NCBI GenBank assembly: GCA_023897205.1
Contig: JAHWDD010000008.1
Coordinates: 1,674,001-1,738,000, forward strand
Direction: 5' to 3'
DNA length: 64,000 bases
Source of the DNA: Exophiala sp. HKRS030
Lineage: Eukaryota; Ascomycota; Eurotiomycetes; Chaetothyriales; Herpotrichiellaceae
Below are positions 1 to 12,446 of this stretch, piece by piece. The number at the start of each line of letters is the position of its first letter. Position 1 is the first letter of the stretch. Both the position numbers and the translations under genes were made by a program. A model generated the notes under the pieces. The model was not told the origin of the DNA. It saw only the letters and a list, made by a program, of their open reading frames with translations, and ran no database searches.

Positions 1-2300
1 TCTGCTGTGGCATCGTATGCACGCTGCACCCTCGGTCATCCATTCGCACTAATGGAACAAATTAGACTGGAAAGAACGCAACCCCCCAACAAAGACGCTG
101 CAATGGTTCGAACCTTTGCCTTTTTGTCTTGACATCTCTCACAAGCCCGGTGGCGTTTCATTTTCCAATCTTTAAACGGATCTTTGGATTCTTGCTTCGA
201 CATCGTGGAGGCTGACCAAGGTTTCCCGTGGACGTGTCTATGCCTGTGTCGTTCCTCGTGTTTGTTAATGGGTCACCTACTGGACAGGGCGTTGCTGAGA
301 TGTCGACGATGGCGATGATACCCGAACTGAAAAGACAAGACCACTAGCACAAAAGATCACTTTTCACAACCAAACAGTGCCAATCGAGGCCCAGTACAAA
401 CAACAGAGTAAGCTCGTTGACAATTTCGAAGAAAAAGAAATCCTGATTCTGATCTCGACCGAGCAGCATTTATAGTTGAACATCGAGCCAAGAATCGATG
501 GAAATACAGCACGATGGATGGTCATGATACAGCCACTCCCTCTTTTGGAAGTGTTCGTCCGCCGTGCATATGTCGTACGAACAGCAAGGCGTTGGGACAT
601 GCAAGGCAGAGAACAGAGGGTCATCGGAAAATGCACTTGCGATCGTACTCGACTCCTAAATTGGAGCTGCATGTTGGCGAGTCATGCTTACTGAAGGCTG
701 TGTTTTTCGGACCACAGTTAGCTTGAGGCAATGGGGGGTTTTGATGAGAACAACGACCATGCAAGGTGGAATCAGGGCTGACCGTAGGTGAGGTCGAACC
801 GGTGGTCCTAGATCGAGCAATATAGTCGAGATCTGAGCTTGACGGTACGGTCGGGAGGAGGCGGTGTCGAACCCAGTCGCGTAGTCTTGTGTGATTGCTC
901 CTTCATCTGACCATCCATCCGGTCTTTCCATATCATGGATTAAAACGAGCCCTATGATGCTTGAATGAAGAACGAGCGCAAATCCATACAGCCTTGAGGT
1001 GCTCGAGGCTCACTTTCCTTGGACAACACAACGGTCCCATGTTCACCATGATTCGAATCGCAAAGGATCTTTTCTGGGGGCAGTGCAACCAGTGTCAATA
1101 GAGAAATTCAACAGCTCTGTAAGTGCGTGCCGACTAACAACTCGGGAGGCCGTCCCAGCTCATTCAACCACACACTCCAAAAGCGTCGGGATGACAAGAC
1201 CCCGTCATGTGTTTGCCAGCCTGGGCAAAAAAAGACCGACCGGTAACCCGGCCTTGTTTGATCGGGCACACATTATGCTGCAGTTTTGAAAAGAGAAACG
1301 AGGCACAGTGGCTGTGGTGCTTCACCGCAAGATTGCCATGACACCGGTTTGGGGGGGGGGGTTTGATGACCATGTTCGCTTATTGGGAGACTTCATGAGA
1401 GGTTTGTTGCTGCAACAAAGACACATTCTTTCAGATCATAGCTTGGACACGTCGACGTTGGAACATCCCTGTCTGTTAGTGCGTTGCCTTGTCGTGTTGT
1501 CACTTTGCCTTTTCAAGAGACACACACCATCTTAGCCTTGTCTGCAGGTTCTCGACGTTTGTCGGTCAAAGAATAGTTTGTTAGGCTTACTGCAATGGAA
1601 GTAGATCTTTTGAACTTTCCCGGCAACAGAAAAATGAACAACCTTAAGAGTAAGTGATAGCTGTTGAACCATGGGCTTAAACGTAGAGAGAAGAGTCATG
1701 TGTTGGTAGCCGTTGTACGAGGGATATCGCGCTTAACTGGAGATGGTTACTTGTCATTGCCAGGGCTAAATGTTGTTGTGGCAGGGGTACTGTAAATCCC
1801 GGCGTTTAGCCTTGGCAATGACGAGGAAGGCCTGGGCGACCATAAAAGGGTACTTCGTTGACGATTGGTATAAGCACACGTGGAGCAGTTCTCCAGGCCT
1901 TTAACCGGCAAACTTGACGCTTAGGCTAGTTTTAAGACCCTCTATCCGTATCTTTAGAGCCTTAAGGAGAAGCCAAGATGGAGCCTAAAATTTTAAGCAT
2001 ATCCATCCTCGTATCGCCTCGACATACCTACCTAGGTATCTAAGTTAAAGATCACGATGATGAATACGAACTACAGTATGCTAAAGCAACTGTACGCACC
2101 CCAAGACCATATGCAGAAGAGGGCTCGTTGAATTCAATATGTATTTTTATTTATTTCTTTTGAAGCTGAGAGCACTGCCACCATGGCCCAGCCAAACCAA
2201 ATAGTTTCCATTCAGCCAAAAGCAAACCTCCAATTCTATGCCAAATGCATTCGTTCCATGTTCTCATACAGTACATTTTGGCAATGGAAGTCTGAAATCT
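1..2300. other. intergenic, no gene recognised
   Basis: Only short open frames lacking codon bias or recognisable motifs occur on either strand. A G-run lies near 1351. The stretch next to 2300 is the 3' flank of the transporter gene. A gene could begin to the left of the window, but nothing here reads as its exon. Confidence 0.5.
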
Positions 2301-3753
2301 TCATATCCTCTTTTTAAGAGAAAGTCCCCCAATGCTGATTCTTGCGGCAACGAAGAAAACTACACCGACGATACAGGTGCATCCACCAAAGAGCATCATG
2401 TACAAGAACTTGCCGTGGTCGCGGCTGATGAGAGCGCCGGCGATGGGGCTTCCAGTGAGAGCACCGATCGAGCCGGCAGCGAAGACGGTGCCCACGCGGA
2501 CCCCGATCTCTCTGATGGGTGATATCTGAGCGATCAGGGCGGGCGTGAGACCGATGGCCGCGCCTGAGCTGAAGCCAAACATGAGCGCGAAGACGATCAG
2601 CGCGGCGTTGCTCGTGCCGGGGATCCAAAGGCCCAGCATGAAGATGACGGTGAGTGTACAAAAGACGATCATGACGTTGAACCGTCCGAGCTTGTCGCCG
2701 ATGATGCCGGGGATCGTACGGCCGAAGATGGAACCGGCGTTGAGGATCGACACGAGGTACTCGGCGAGTTGTAGGGACATCCCACGTGCGTGTGCGACGA
2801 TGGTGATGAATGTCATGACGCAGAACATTCCCCAGTAGAACATGAAGACCGCACCCGTCGTCCACACCATGGGAAATTCACCCAGAGGGCGGATGAAGGC
2901 CCTGATGTCGAATTTGCGACCCGAGGGTGGAATGCGCGAGCGGAGGGTCAAGATGGCGATGACGCAGTTGAAGAGAATGAGGAACGCGCAGGTCCGCATG
3001 GCCCAGCCGAAGCCGGTCTCTCGGATCATGTGCGACACGACAATGGGGAAAATGACACCTCCCAGTGAGGACCCCGCCGCCATGATCCCGATGGCCATGC
3101 CTCGTTTCTTGAAGAACCACGTCGACACACAACCCATGGCCGGGTTGAAGAGGAAACTGGCCCCGATGGCAGAGCAGACACCTTGACTGAGCATGAACTG
3201 GTAGTATTCTTTCGAGATGGAGGTCATCATGAGACCGAAGACGTGGAGGAAGCTGCCGACTATGAGAAGGTACCGAGGACCGTAGTTGTCGAAGATGTAA
3301 CCGGCCAGAGGACCGCACGCGAGCATGAAGAACGTCTCGACCGAAGGGATCCATGCGACAGTACTCGCCGAATATTGGGACAGAGAGTTTTCCAGATAGT
3401 ACGACGTGAATACTCCGACACAGTTGATCCATCTGCGAACGTTTTGTTAGTCAACAAGTACCACAAACCCAGGTCTACGCCAATTTGGTGGACTGTGACA
3501 CTCACCCCCAAGAGTTGAACAAACAACAGAAACCTCCCAAGACAGTGAGCCAGGCTTCAGTGCCACCGTCAGGGAAGGATGAAGGGTCCGTCCATGGGTT
3601 GTACGGTGCTTTGGACTGTTCGACGGGAACATTTTGTTGTTCTGCCGCTGATTCTTCCGTGCTGCCATCTGGGGTCTGGAAACCAGGCTTTTCCTGCAAG
3701 TGAGGCTCCAGGCCTTCCTCGACGGAAACTTCCTTTTCTCCTTCCCGTGACAT
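2301..3753 (-). CDS. MFS transporter, monocarboxylate-transporter (MCT/MCH) type
   Basis: A two-exon gene: exon 1 at 3753-3506, a 73-bp GT-AG intron at 3505-3433, and exon 2 at 3432-2301. It encodes 459 residues. The start ATG at 3753 opens a hydrophilic acidic N-tail (MSREGEKEVSVEEG). After splicing, the first membrane segment reads GGFCCLFNSWG-WINCVGVF. The rest is about 12 hydrophobic segments with the MCT-like loop DNYGPRYLL between early helices and GDKLGRFNVM after helix 7. The family (TC 2.A.1.13 in fungi, Mch1-5 relatives) moves monocarboxylates, riboflavin or other small organic solutes across the plasma or vacuolar membrane. The substrate cannot be read from sequence. The gene stands alone, with 1.6 kb upstream before the next small gene. 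Confidence 0.9.
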
Positions 3754-5386
3754 GTTGGAGGAGAGGTTACTCCTGCGTGCAAGGCTGTGTTGTTCGATGT
3801 TGTACGAGTAGGAGGGATCTGTTGATACCCAAGAAAATAGCTGGCTCTTCTGCCCTTCTATGCCGACTATTTTAGTAGTAACACAAACACGAAAAGGAAT
3901 CAAAGGAGGAATGAAAATGATGAGACGACAAGAAAGTTATTTTCCCTGGGGTTGAAAAGATATAACAATGAAAAAGTCGGAACCAAAAGGACCCGAGTTT
4001 GTTGTTCGGTAAATAGCGTCGCTCGGCCTTATAAAAACGCGAGGCCACGCGCGGCACAGGTAATCAGTAAATCAACATGGGAGGACACTGGGGGTCGATC
4101 TGCCGTGGGATCTGTATATCTGGCAGTAGTCCGGCGTTGAGGCACTTGGCCCTCACAAGCCGTACATAAATTCTTGACCAAAAGCGCATTGCGACGGGGA
4201 AGCATCCCCGTTGATCGATGAAGCCAGAGTCAAAATTCACTTCTGTATGGCCGTATGGCCCACACTGGGCCCCTTTTCATCATGGAGGAGCACAGAGTCT
4301 GTCAGTGGGATGTACGAAGCATTCCAAAGCCACCAAATAAAGCCATTGACGATATCAAAGGGGATCTGAGTCTCCACCAGACTTCGCTTCGGTTTTGAGG
4401 TTCGCTCGAAACAATATTCTTATCTCCAGCAACATCCATATATCCTGGGTCATTCAGCGTTCTTTGAGCAGCCTTGTGTCGCAAGATGTACCAGATGATT
4501 GGTCATCATACTTCTTTCTGCCTTTCACGCCCTACCGATATAGATGTTCATCCACCTTTGCCGGGTACGAAGAACAACCTCGGCCGGTATCACACCCGTG
4601 TCGGATATAACAACACACCTAGAACCACATACTATCGGATAAAATGGAACCTGCTCTGGTGCTCCAAGGAGTCACGACGACTTGCTTGTGGTACATTTAT
4701 CCATTCTGAATCTCTCGCATAAAGTATGCAGGTCCGTTCGGTCGTTGCGTTGTGTTGTGAATTCGCGTTTCAGGCATGACCTGGACCGTTGTCGCCAATA
4801 CCTGATGTTGAGGGTGTCACTGATGGGCGTCATAATGCATACCTCGGGTAGGGTACATGTCACCATTCCAGGGTACCTCTTCGATCGCATTTTCAAAACA
4901 CATGAGACGTCACAAGAAGAAACAGCCGGCATCTGCTTCATATAGCCAGCTCACCAGAGGAACTTCCGCATCGGAGTATCATTTCCTGCGGCCAGATTTC
5001 CAGGAAATCCACCGAAAATACTCCGTACAGTACCTACAAAGATCCATACCATGTGTCCTTAGGTCAGCCGTACGACTGTGTTGGTATAACACGAGTTCCC
5101 TGTAAGAGGATATCAAGAGATGAAAGCGAAATTGTTCATCATGTATATATATATTAATCCTCAACGTGCTGACGTCGAAACGGGCCCGCGTTCTTTCATC
5201 GTGGTTGGGTTTACTGTTTAGGAATCCATTCATGATTACTTCCCTGGGACTGCTTAACGGTCCCTCATAGCTAATCAAATATCCTGGCAAGTCATTGTAC
5301 TCCTGGACTGTGCGTATAATGCTACATCCCACTATCGGCCAGTGTCGATCACGTTCAAGTTGTTACAAGGTCAGATCAATGGCTGT
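3754..5386. other. intergenic, transporter promoter side
   Basis: This holds the upstream region of the minus-strand transporter. No tRNA, repeat array or coding-like frame is convincing. One copy of the recurrent 9-mer TACTCCGTA lies at 5019-5027. Confidence 0.5.
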
Positions 5387-5629
5387 TCATCGAATCATCG
5401 ACATGTAAGTAGCCCGTGCTTCCATCTTGAGCGCCTGTTCCTCTTGCGTCGGCTCTTTTGGTTTCGGCGAGTGAGCCTTTTCCTTCTTGTTCCGTTTACT
5501 GGGCAGGAGAGCCTTAAGGCTGGACATGGTCGATGTGCTTTGAATGGAAGCAGTGTCTGTCATGGTATTGTTCTTTTCGCTGGAGGTATATGATAGTGCC
5601 ATTGCTTTAATCTGTGACGGTGTACTCAT
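5387..5629 (-). CDS. small hypothetical protein, 80 residues
   Basis: An intronless frame of 80 codons with ATG at 5629. It begins MSTPSQIKA, has a Ser/Thr-rich middle (TDTASIQSTSTMSS), and then a highly charged Lys/Glu/Pro block (PSKRNKKEK, PKPKEPTQEEQ) ending EARATYMSMIR. The biased, ordered composition and charged C-terminal helix look like a real small cytosolic or nuclear protein, not random translation. I do not recognise the family and propose no function. It is isolated between two long intergenic regions. There is no signal peptide or membrane segment. A chance frame remains possible. Confidence 0.45.
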   Translation of the reverse strand: MSTPSQIKAMALSYTSSEKNNTMTDTASIQSTSTMSSLKALLPSKRNKKEKAHSPKPKEPTQEEQALKMEARATYMSMIR

Positions 5630-7087
5630 ACGCAAGAGAGCTGTTTCTCGAGAATTGTAACAGATGGTCGAATATGAGAGGGAAACGCTGCCGATGTGTG
5701 GGCGAGGGAATGTCTACGAGTATATCTTGTACCCTTCAGGCCACCTGATTGGGATGTAAGGCGGCTGACCTGCTTCCGCTGACAACTGGCAAGACGATGC
5801 GCTGAAAGAGTATTCGTGTGGATATATGGCTGTATTGGGAAAGCTGGTGAAATTCTGTCTGGATGAACAGGTCGTTCCACTTTGTATGTTTGAGTATTTG
5901 ACTTCAATGGAAAAATGGTTATCGGCAGAGGCGATGAAGGAAAGTAAGGCAGGAGCCTCAGGCATGCATCTGCGCAGGTCTATATACTCGACCCACGGCA
6001 TTGTAAGTTAGTCAGGCCAGTGCATTCAACATTGACTTGTCTCCAGACTAGGTGGTCCGAATACGAGGCAAGAGGTCATTGTGTCCCGCAACGACTCAGC
6101 ATTCTGACTCACCGACCCATAGTGGTTGATGGGTTTCGCTTTTTGGCGTCTTGGGACCTTCCTTTACAGTGCCGAATGTGCGCAGACATCATGGCCATTC
6201 GTCTTTTCGCATCGCCAGGGGACACCACTGGTTAGGCATCTCCCTGCATTGAACAGGCATCAGCGCAAAATTGGTCAGGCCAAGGTAGGCCAAGGTCGAT
6301 ACGATGCGGGCCGGGATATATACGCACCGACAGACGTGATTGGCTTCGGCACAATCCCTCTCCGTCGGCTGGGTCGTGCTGTATATGTATATCCTCGTAC
6401 ACCGTCGCTCTTAGGCCTTGACCAGCGTATTCGGATTCCAATTCAGACTGCGAAACAAGTCTCTGCTAGAATTGCTCAGGCTACTCCAACGCTCACCATC
6501 AAACTTGGAATCGTGATCTAGGCCAAATGTGACACATGAGTCTTGCACTACTAGCCGTATGACTCTTTGTTGTGGAGAAGAAGGGCGCGATTCATTTCCT
6601 CCAAGTGGAGATTGTGCTGAAGCATTCAAAGTGATAACCTCGTACAGTACAGTGACCATCAAGAATCTTCTGTCTGGGCGGCCCACCTTCCGCGATCTGT
6701 AGAAGTCCTATTATGACAACCGAGTCGCCCTTCATCACTTACTCTGCACGCCTTGTCTGAACCTGTATTGAGGAGCTCGAATACATAGGGAGGTTGACTC
6801 ACTTGGCCATGCACATTGAGAGCATTGATCAGGAAAGCTGTGGAGTATGTATATGAATTTGTATATGCCTGATGTTATCACAGAATTGCGAGTATAGTCG
6901 CTGCATATCGTTTCCCCAGACCACCCTTTGGTATATATCATCTATTTTTCAAGTTTTGCAATGCTCGTGGATTTCGTTCCATATCAAACCTGCTGTTGAC
7001 CGGTCTCATCAAGTTCAGAGTTCCAAAAGTGGTTCTTGGTTGTTGCAATAATTCATATCAGAAAGCGACAACCTGACTGTCGATTAA
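5630..7087. other. intergenic
   Basis: Both strands carry only stop-rich or compositionally random frames, the longest being 131 codons from 6126. Short TATA-like tracts such as tatatat occur near 5820 and 6390. It contains the 3' flank of ETFA and the upstream region of the small gene. Confidence 0.45.
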
Positions 7088-8190
7088 TCATTGCGACTTG
7101 AGCTTTTCGGTCAATTCTGGCACTTTCTCAAACAAATCTCCTACCAAGCCAACATCGGCCACCTGGAAGATAGGTGCATCAGGGTCCTTGTTGATACAAG
7201 CGATGACCTTGCTGTCCTTCATACCAGCAAGATGTTGAATCGCTCCAGAAATACCAGCGCAAAGGTACAACTGTGGCGCCACATTCTTACCAGTCTGGCC
7301 GACCTGCAGACTGTTATCGGCAAAGCCACTGTCGACGGCTGCTCTTGATGCGCCAATAGCTGCACCGAGAGCGTCAGCCAAAGGTGGAATTAATCGATCA
7401 AACTCTTCCTTGGACTTGAGACCTCGGCCACCCGAGACAACTCTTGAAGCAGAGGCGAGTTCTGGTCGATCGGACTTGGCCAATTCTTCCGACACCCATT
7501 CGGTGGGAGATTCAACTTTGGGATCAACTCCCTCTTCCACTGATGCTGAACCACCTTCAGTCTCGGCCGGTGGGAAAGATGTCTGTCGAACGGTCAACAG
7601 CTTGATAGGGTCGCTGCTTTGTACTGTCAGGATCGCATTGCCTGCGTAGATGGGTCTGACAAAAGCTGGGACGATGTTAGCATGCTTCTTTCCCTTCTTG
7701 GCTGTGTCCCAGACTCACTGTCTTCGCTTTCAATAGACATAACGTCTGATAGCTGTTGGACATCCAGTAGCGCCGCCACTCGAGGTAGCAGGCTCTTTCC
7801 AAATGCTGAGTGTGATGTGACAACGTGTGTGTATCCACCCTTTTTGATGTTTTCTACCAGAAGAGGTGCCCAGTTCTCGGCAAGTCCTCGTTCATATGCC
7901 TCATTCTCGACAGCAAGCACCTTCTCCAGTCCTTGGATTTTGGCTGCCTCTTGAGCGATTGACTTTCCTGCCTTGCCTGCAATGAAGCCATGTACTGACC
8001 CTCCAAGTTTCTGTCCAGCTGTGACGGCACCCAATGAGCCACTATTAAGTTTCCCATCCTTCTGTTCTAGAATAGCGAGGGTGGAAAGGAGTCGTGCGCG
8101 AAAGGACATTGGAGACTCGGACAGGAACGATCTTGAGCATGCCTGCGCACGCAATGTGCGTAGAGCAGAATGCCTGGTTGCCGACAACAT
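7088..8190 (-). CDS. ETFA: electron transfer flavoprotein alpha subunit, mitochondrial
   Basis: The ETF alpha chain forms a heterodimer with ETF beta in the mitochondrial matrix. It carries FAD and passes electrons from acyl-CoA and other dehydrogenases to ETF-ubiquinone oxidoreductase. Exon 1 is 8190-7719, the 53-bp intron is 7718-7666, and exon 2 is 7665-7088, for 349 residues in all. The N-terminus ([20 protein letters not shown]) is an Arg/Ser-rich presequence. [14 protein letters not shown] starts the mature domain. The splice joins SIESED to [11 protein letters not shown], exactly restoring the family sequence. The C-terminal FAD domain has [24 protein letters not shown] and the ETF-alpha signature ([13 protein letters not shown], residues about 290-302). 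Length is normal. It shares orientation with the FHA gene upstream. Confidence 0.97.
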
Positions 8191-8828
8191 GGCTGCGTAG
8201 TCGATGGGCTATAGAGCCGCAGAATGTCGTACCTCTTCGTGATCGAGCAAAAGTGTTGTGTGAATGCAAACAGCAGCACCATCGTTGAAGCGGGATCATC
8301 ATTTGGCAGTTCTGTAGATACGATGCGCCGTACCTCGGGAAGGGCAGGAACTCCGTCACCGATCACGGACGACACTCGGCTCGGCTAAATACGGCTATAT
8401 CAGACGCCTGATTAGCGGTTATATACGGGATATTCTTTTCTGGGTTTATTTGTTGTTGACAAGAAGTTCATTCACTGATGTACTGTTTGACTGCTATTCT
8501 CCCTGGTTATGTTTCTAGGTACTGGGTAGAGTAAGTAAAACCCAGCTTCAACCCTTGTCCGTTCGAGCCTCCCTGCTTTTGACGAATAAAAAGAATCCCT
8601 GCCCGTACACTTTCGCTATGCAGAATCGCTCAATGCTCAATACAAACGTACGTCTTTGGCGTCAGGCAAAGAGCAACCACTTATGACATGCAACAATATG
8701 ATAGCCACGGGGATACAAGCAAAAAGAAAAGTCGAGAAGAGGTATTTGCGGCCTGGGCTACTAATCAAAGCATTTATTGGTTGGGCGTGCCGAGGAGGAA
8801 TTCGATTTCGACCGACATCGTCGATAGC
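8191..8828. other. intergenic, ETFA promoter and FHA-gene 3' flank
   Basis: 638 bases between two minus-strand genes. No conserved coding frame or RNA gene is visible. Confidence 0.5.
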
Positions 8829-10376
8829 TTATTTCGGTTTGCGCCAGAAGTATTGCTATTGATTCATCAGTATTCCTTAATGTAGTTCATTGACCACAGC
8901 TGGGCTTACCTTGTGCTGCTTGCGGCACGCTCGAAGTCCTGGCTTTCTCAAATCATTGACGACAGCTTCCCTCCTCTTCTCATCTTCGTCGAGATCCGGG
9001 ATGTAATATAACTCACTCTCCAGTGGCTTGCCTGCAGCATCTTTACCTTCTCGTGCCACCTCGCCAATACATGAGGTTTCTTTGACAGCCTGCTTGATTT
9101 CGTTAATTGACAACGACAACGCTTCAGACGGTAAGTGATTCAAGATGGTCGACCACGGTGTTGATGATAGTCTTGAAAAGGCAAGCTGGTTGATGATATG
9201 GCCCTTGATATCAACTGTTGGTGACTCTTTCTTGATTGCTGCTGGAGGCTGATTTGGATGCAATGGCTCCGTGCGCGAGGATCGAGAACTCTTGTTGGAA
9301 TCAGCTGGGGTGGGCGAATCTCCTGCCGTGAAAGATGCCATTCGTGGGAGTAGATTAGCACCGAAAGGTCCAAATGAGTGAATGATGGGGTCATTTTCTT
9401 CGTCATTGTCAGAGAACTCCTCGCCTAGGCTGGAATCAGTGTTCTGAGAGACAGTGGGGTTCTGGACATTTTCTGTAAGTGCTCGGGTTGATTGCGAGAC
9501 ATTTGTGGCATCGGGGATATGGTTGGCCTCTTGCACGGGATCTGGATCTTCATATATTTCGACGGTCTGAAGAACTCGATCCGTACTAAGAGGTGGTGAC
9601 GACGGTAGGACTGCTTGAACGGCTGGTGATGGTGACACAGGCGAGACAGGTCGTCGTCGAGATTGCAGAGGGCTAGGGCTGGGAGGTGTTGAATGGCGAA
9701 GCAAAACTCGCTGTCGTTTGGTTGGGGAGGCTTCGTCATCTTCTTCATCGGACGAAATAGCACCTAGATGTTGCTTAGGCGGCCACTCAATAACAACACG
9801 ACTGTCATGCACGTCGACCATGATCTCAGCATCTCGAACATCTGACGAAAATGTTTCCCCTTTCTGAACTTCGTATACCCGGCCCTTGCAATGTATTTTG
9901 ATACCATTCCACCCAGTACACGATATCTCGACACGATCACGTTCGAGACGCGAACTGGCACCTTTATAGCATGCTTCAACGTGGACCCGAGAAATTAAGC
10001 GGTTTGCAGCGAACTGGTAGTTACAAGAGGCACTCGACCTTCCCATACGCGTGACCTTGCCATCACCACTCAGCTGAATTGAGGGGACGGTACCGAGTGG
10101 TGTACGTTCTGATAAAGTTGAAGAAGTTCTCGCAAGATCGGCTCTTGGGTTCGTCACGCGACTAGGTGACGAGGAGAGGATATGAGTAGAAGAAGTAGGG
10201 ACAGGCGTGGGATACGTCGCGGGCTCGTCGAAGACCTCTCTGCTACGTTTCAGTGGTCTTGGGAGTGCCGGTGAGGAAGATAAAGGCTCAAAAGCAGGAA
10301 GTAGGGAGGTTGTAGGACGTTTTGCTGCCGGTGATTTGGAGGCTGCTGTTTCTGGAAGAGTAGTCGAGGGAGCCAT
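8829..10376 (-). CDS. FHA-domain protein, Tos4/Plm2-like
   Basis: Two exons: 10376-8910 and a 27-nt last exon at 8855-8829, separated by a 54-bp intron (GTAAGC donor, AATAG acceptor). The product is 497 residues. The FHA phosphopeptide-binding domain spans about residues 95-200, with GRSS at 112-115, SRVH at 129-132, and NGIKIHCKGRVYEV after it. The flanks are Ser/Pro-rich and disordered, with LKRSREV near residue 43 as a possible nuclear signal. The C-terminal module (HIINQLAFSRLSSTPW...) ends KQHK-QYFWRKPK only after splicing; reading through the intron gives an unrelated tail. Relatives are cell-cycle and DNA-damage-regulated chromatin proteins such as yeast Tos4. The role here is inferred from the domain layout. 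Confidence 0.88.
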
Positions 10377-11234
10377 GCTGAGCTCTCGACATCAGCTACC
10401 CAGTACGCGGGTGGCCGAGTATGGCTATTGACCAGCTCGAAACGCGTCCACAAACGAGGAGTTGTGTGGCCGAAGAAAGAACCTTGGTCATAAGAAAACC
10501 AGAGTAGAGGTCGAAAAGATTCTGAACAACAGTAGAAGACCTGCTAGATGAGGTTGAAATGGTCACTTAAGAGGCCAGAAATTGAGTGGTGGGAGAAAAA
10601 GGTCCAAGAGCGGTGGTTAGGGCGCGAGCGTGTCGCGCTTCGGTCACAGTTTTCTGGTCACGGTCCCATACGAATTACGGAGTTCTGTCGACGCGTTATA
10701 ATTGAAGGCTTGCAAACCACACAAAATTGACATGCCTTTCGATTGGGTGGTATTCAAAATGTGCACAGAGAATGATTGTGTAGGCAGAGTTACGTTAGGT
10801 TACAGAAGACATTGAGGAAGACACAGCAAGCGCTGGCCTCTACAGGTCCATGTCACATGCCGAGAAAGCAGCCAGCAATGGGTGGCATTGGCTTCTCAGC
10901 GGCATGATTAGGCATCGCGAAATCCAAAATGTCTCTACACTTGTCTCCATCGCTATAATCTTCTAATCCCTTGCTTGACAACTCTACCGTGCGGCATGCT
11001 TCGGCAAAGTCATGCATGGTGGTAACGTCGTGAAGGAGGAGGTGACGCGCTTTCGGACTTGGAGATGCAAATGAGATTCGAAGATGCAATATAGGGCAAG
11101 TTGGCCGAGGAAGTGTGGGGTCTGCAGTTGGACTCCACAGCAAAGATCCCATCATGAATATCCGTGGCCGCAGGAAAAAAAAGTTACATGTCGTTGTGAG
11201 CAGAGACTTTGCAGTTGACAGTTTGCCCTACACC
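10377..11234. other. divergent intergenic region
   Basis: 858 bases between the FHA gene (-) and the UTP30-like gene (+), so probably a two-way promoter area. A 100-codon minus frame at 10853-11155 has no recognisable features. Confidence 0.5.
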
Positions 11235-12446
11235 ATGACTGCATCAGCTACCATGGCGCCCTCAACAATTATTCAAAAGCGGCCACAAGACACTCCGTAT
11301 CAGCTTGATCCTGAACAGGTATGTGATCATGCGCGGTTGCACTCTAATCTCTAACATTCCTCACAGACGTTGAAAGCCTCACGAGCCCTCCTGCAGCACG
11401 TCCAGGCTGAAACCAAGCGCTTACAAGAGGCATCCTCCAAGCGAAATCTCCTCGATGCCGACAATTCAGACTCTGAAGACGACCCTTCGGCCGATCCAGA
11501 AGCGCCCATATGGCTCACTCTCACCACCAAGCAACACATTGTGGACAAAACTCGACTAAAGCCCAGCAAAGTATCGGTGCCGCATTCCCTCAATACGTCT
11601 CCAGATCTTCGAATATGCCTTATCACGGCCGACCCTCAGAGAGCAGTCAAAAATGTCGTTGCTGATCCAGCTTTTCCTGCAAGCCTGAAATCTCGCGTTA
11701 CCAAAATCATCGGCTTCACCAAGCTAAAAAATAGATACAAGACATTCGAGACACGACGACAGCTACTGGCTGAGCACGATATCTTTCTTGCTGATGATCG
11801 TATCATTACCCGCTTGCCGGCAACGTTGGGCAAGATCTTCTACAAGGGCTCTTCAAAACGACCTATTCCTATTACTATTGCGCAGTCGCAGCGGGCTAAG
11901 AACGATATTAAGCAGAAAGCGACCAAAGGAGAGGGAGCTGCTGCACCTGCTGGGCCGGCTGTGCTGGCAAAAGAAATCGACAAAGCAGTCGACGCGGTGC
12001 CAGTTAATCTTAGGCCCGGTACATTGGTTGCAGTCCGAGTTGGTTTGGCTTCTTTTGGACCAGAACAGCTGGCGGAGAACATCGCTGCAGTAGTACAGAA
12101 CTTGATCGAGAAACATGTGGTCAAAGGTTGGAAGAACGTCAGAGGCATTCACATCAAAGGCCAATCCTCAACTGCTGTACCCATCTGGCTTGCCGACGAC
12201 CTTTGGACGGAGGCAGATGACATTGCTGCTGCTGAAGCCATTGAGGAGGGCCACCTGGAAAATGAAGCAGAGCAGGGGCAGAAGCGTAAGAGAAGCTCTA
12301 GAACCACCAAAGGTCCACAGGCTGGCACTCGTAAACGCACGAAGGTGGACGGGAGTGATGAAAAGCAAGCAGAGCGGAAAAGTGCTGAAGCCCGCAAAAG
12401 CAAAATTGCAGCTCAAAAGGCCAAGATCTTCGGCGAGGAGGTATAA
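11235..12446 (+). CDS. ribosomal L1-domain ribosome-biogenesis protein (Utp30/Cic1 type)
   Basis: Exon 1 is 11235-11318, a 48-bp intron follows at 11319-11366, and exon 2 is 11367-12446, for 387 residues. A second in-frame ATG at 11253 (good context) would shorten it by six residues. The L1-like fold covers about residues 30-290: LDPEQTLKASRALLQHV, then PIWLTLTTKQHI, LRICLITADPQ, TKIIGFTKLKNRYKTFETRRQLL, FLADDRIITRLP, GKIFYKGSSKRPIPI. This series is typical of the nucleolar Utp30/Cic1 family, which binds pre-rRNA during ribosome assembly. The C-terminus is Lys/Arg-rich (KRKRSS, RKRTK) and fits nucleolar targeting. Which of the two paralogues it represents is not decidable here. It is followed on the same strand by UPF2. 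Confidence 0.9.

Noticed and set aside
101..120. B-box-like ggttcgaacc near the left end
   Set aside because: No flanking T-stem pairing, anticodon arm or D arm could be built, so not a tRNA.
6126..6521. 131-codon plus-strand frame
   Set aside because: Random composition, no motif, no partner exon, and alternative frames equally open.
10853..11155. 100-codon minus frame beside the UTP30-like gene
   Set aside because: No recognised motif, lies in a divergent promoter region, Pro/His-rich and unordered.
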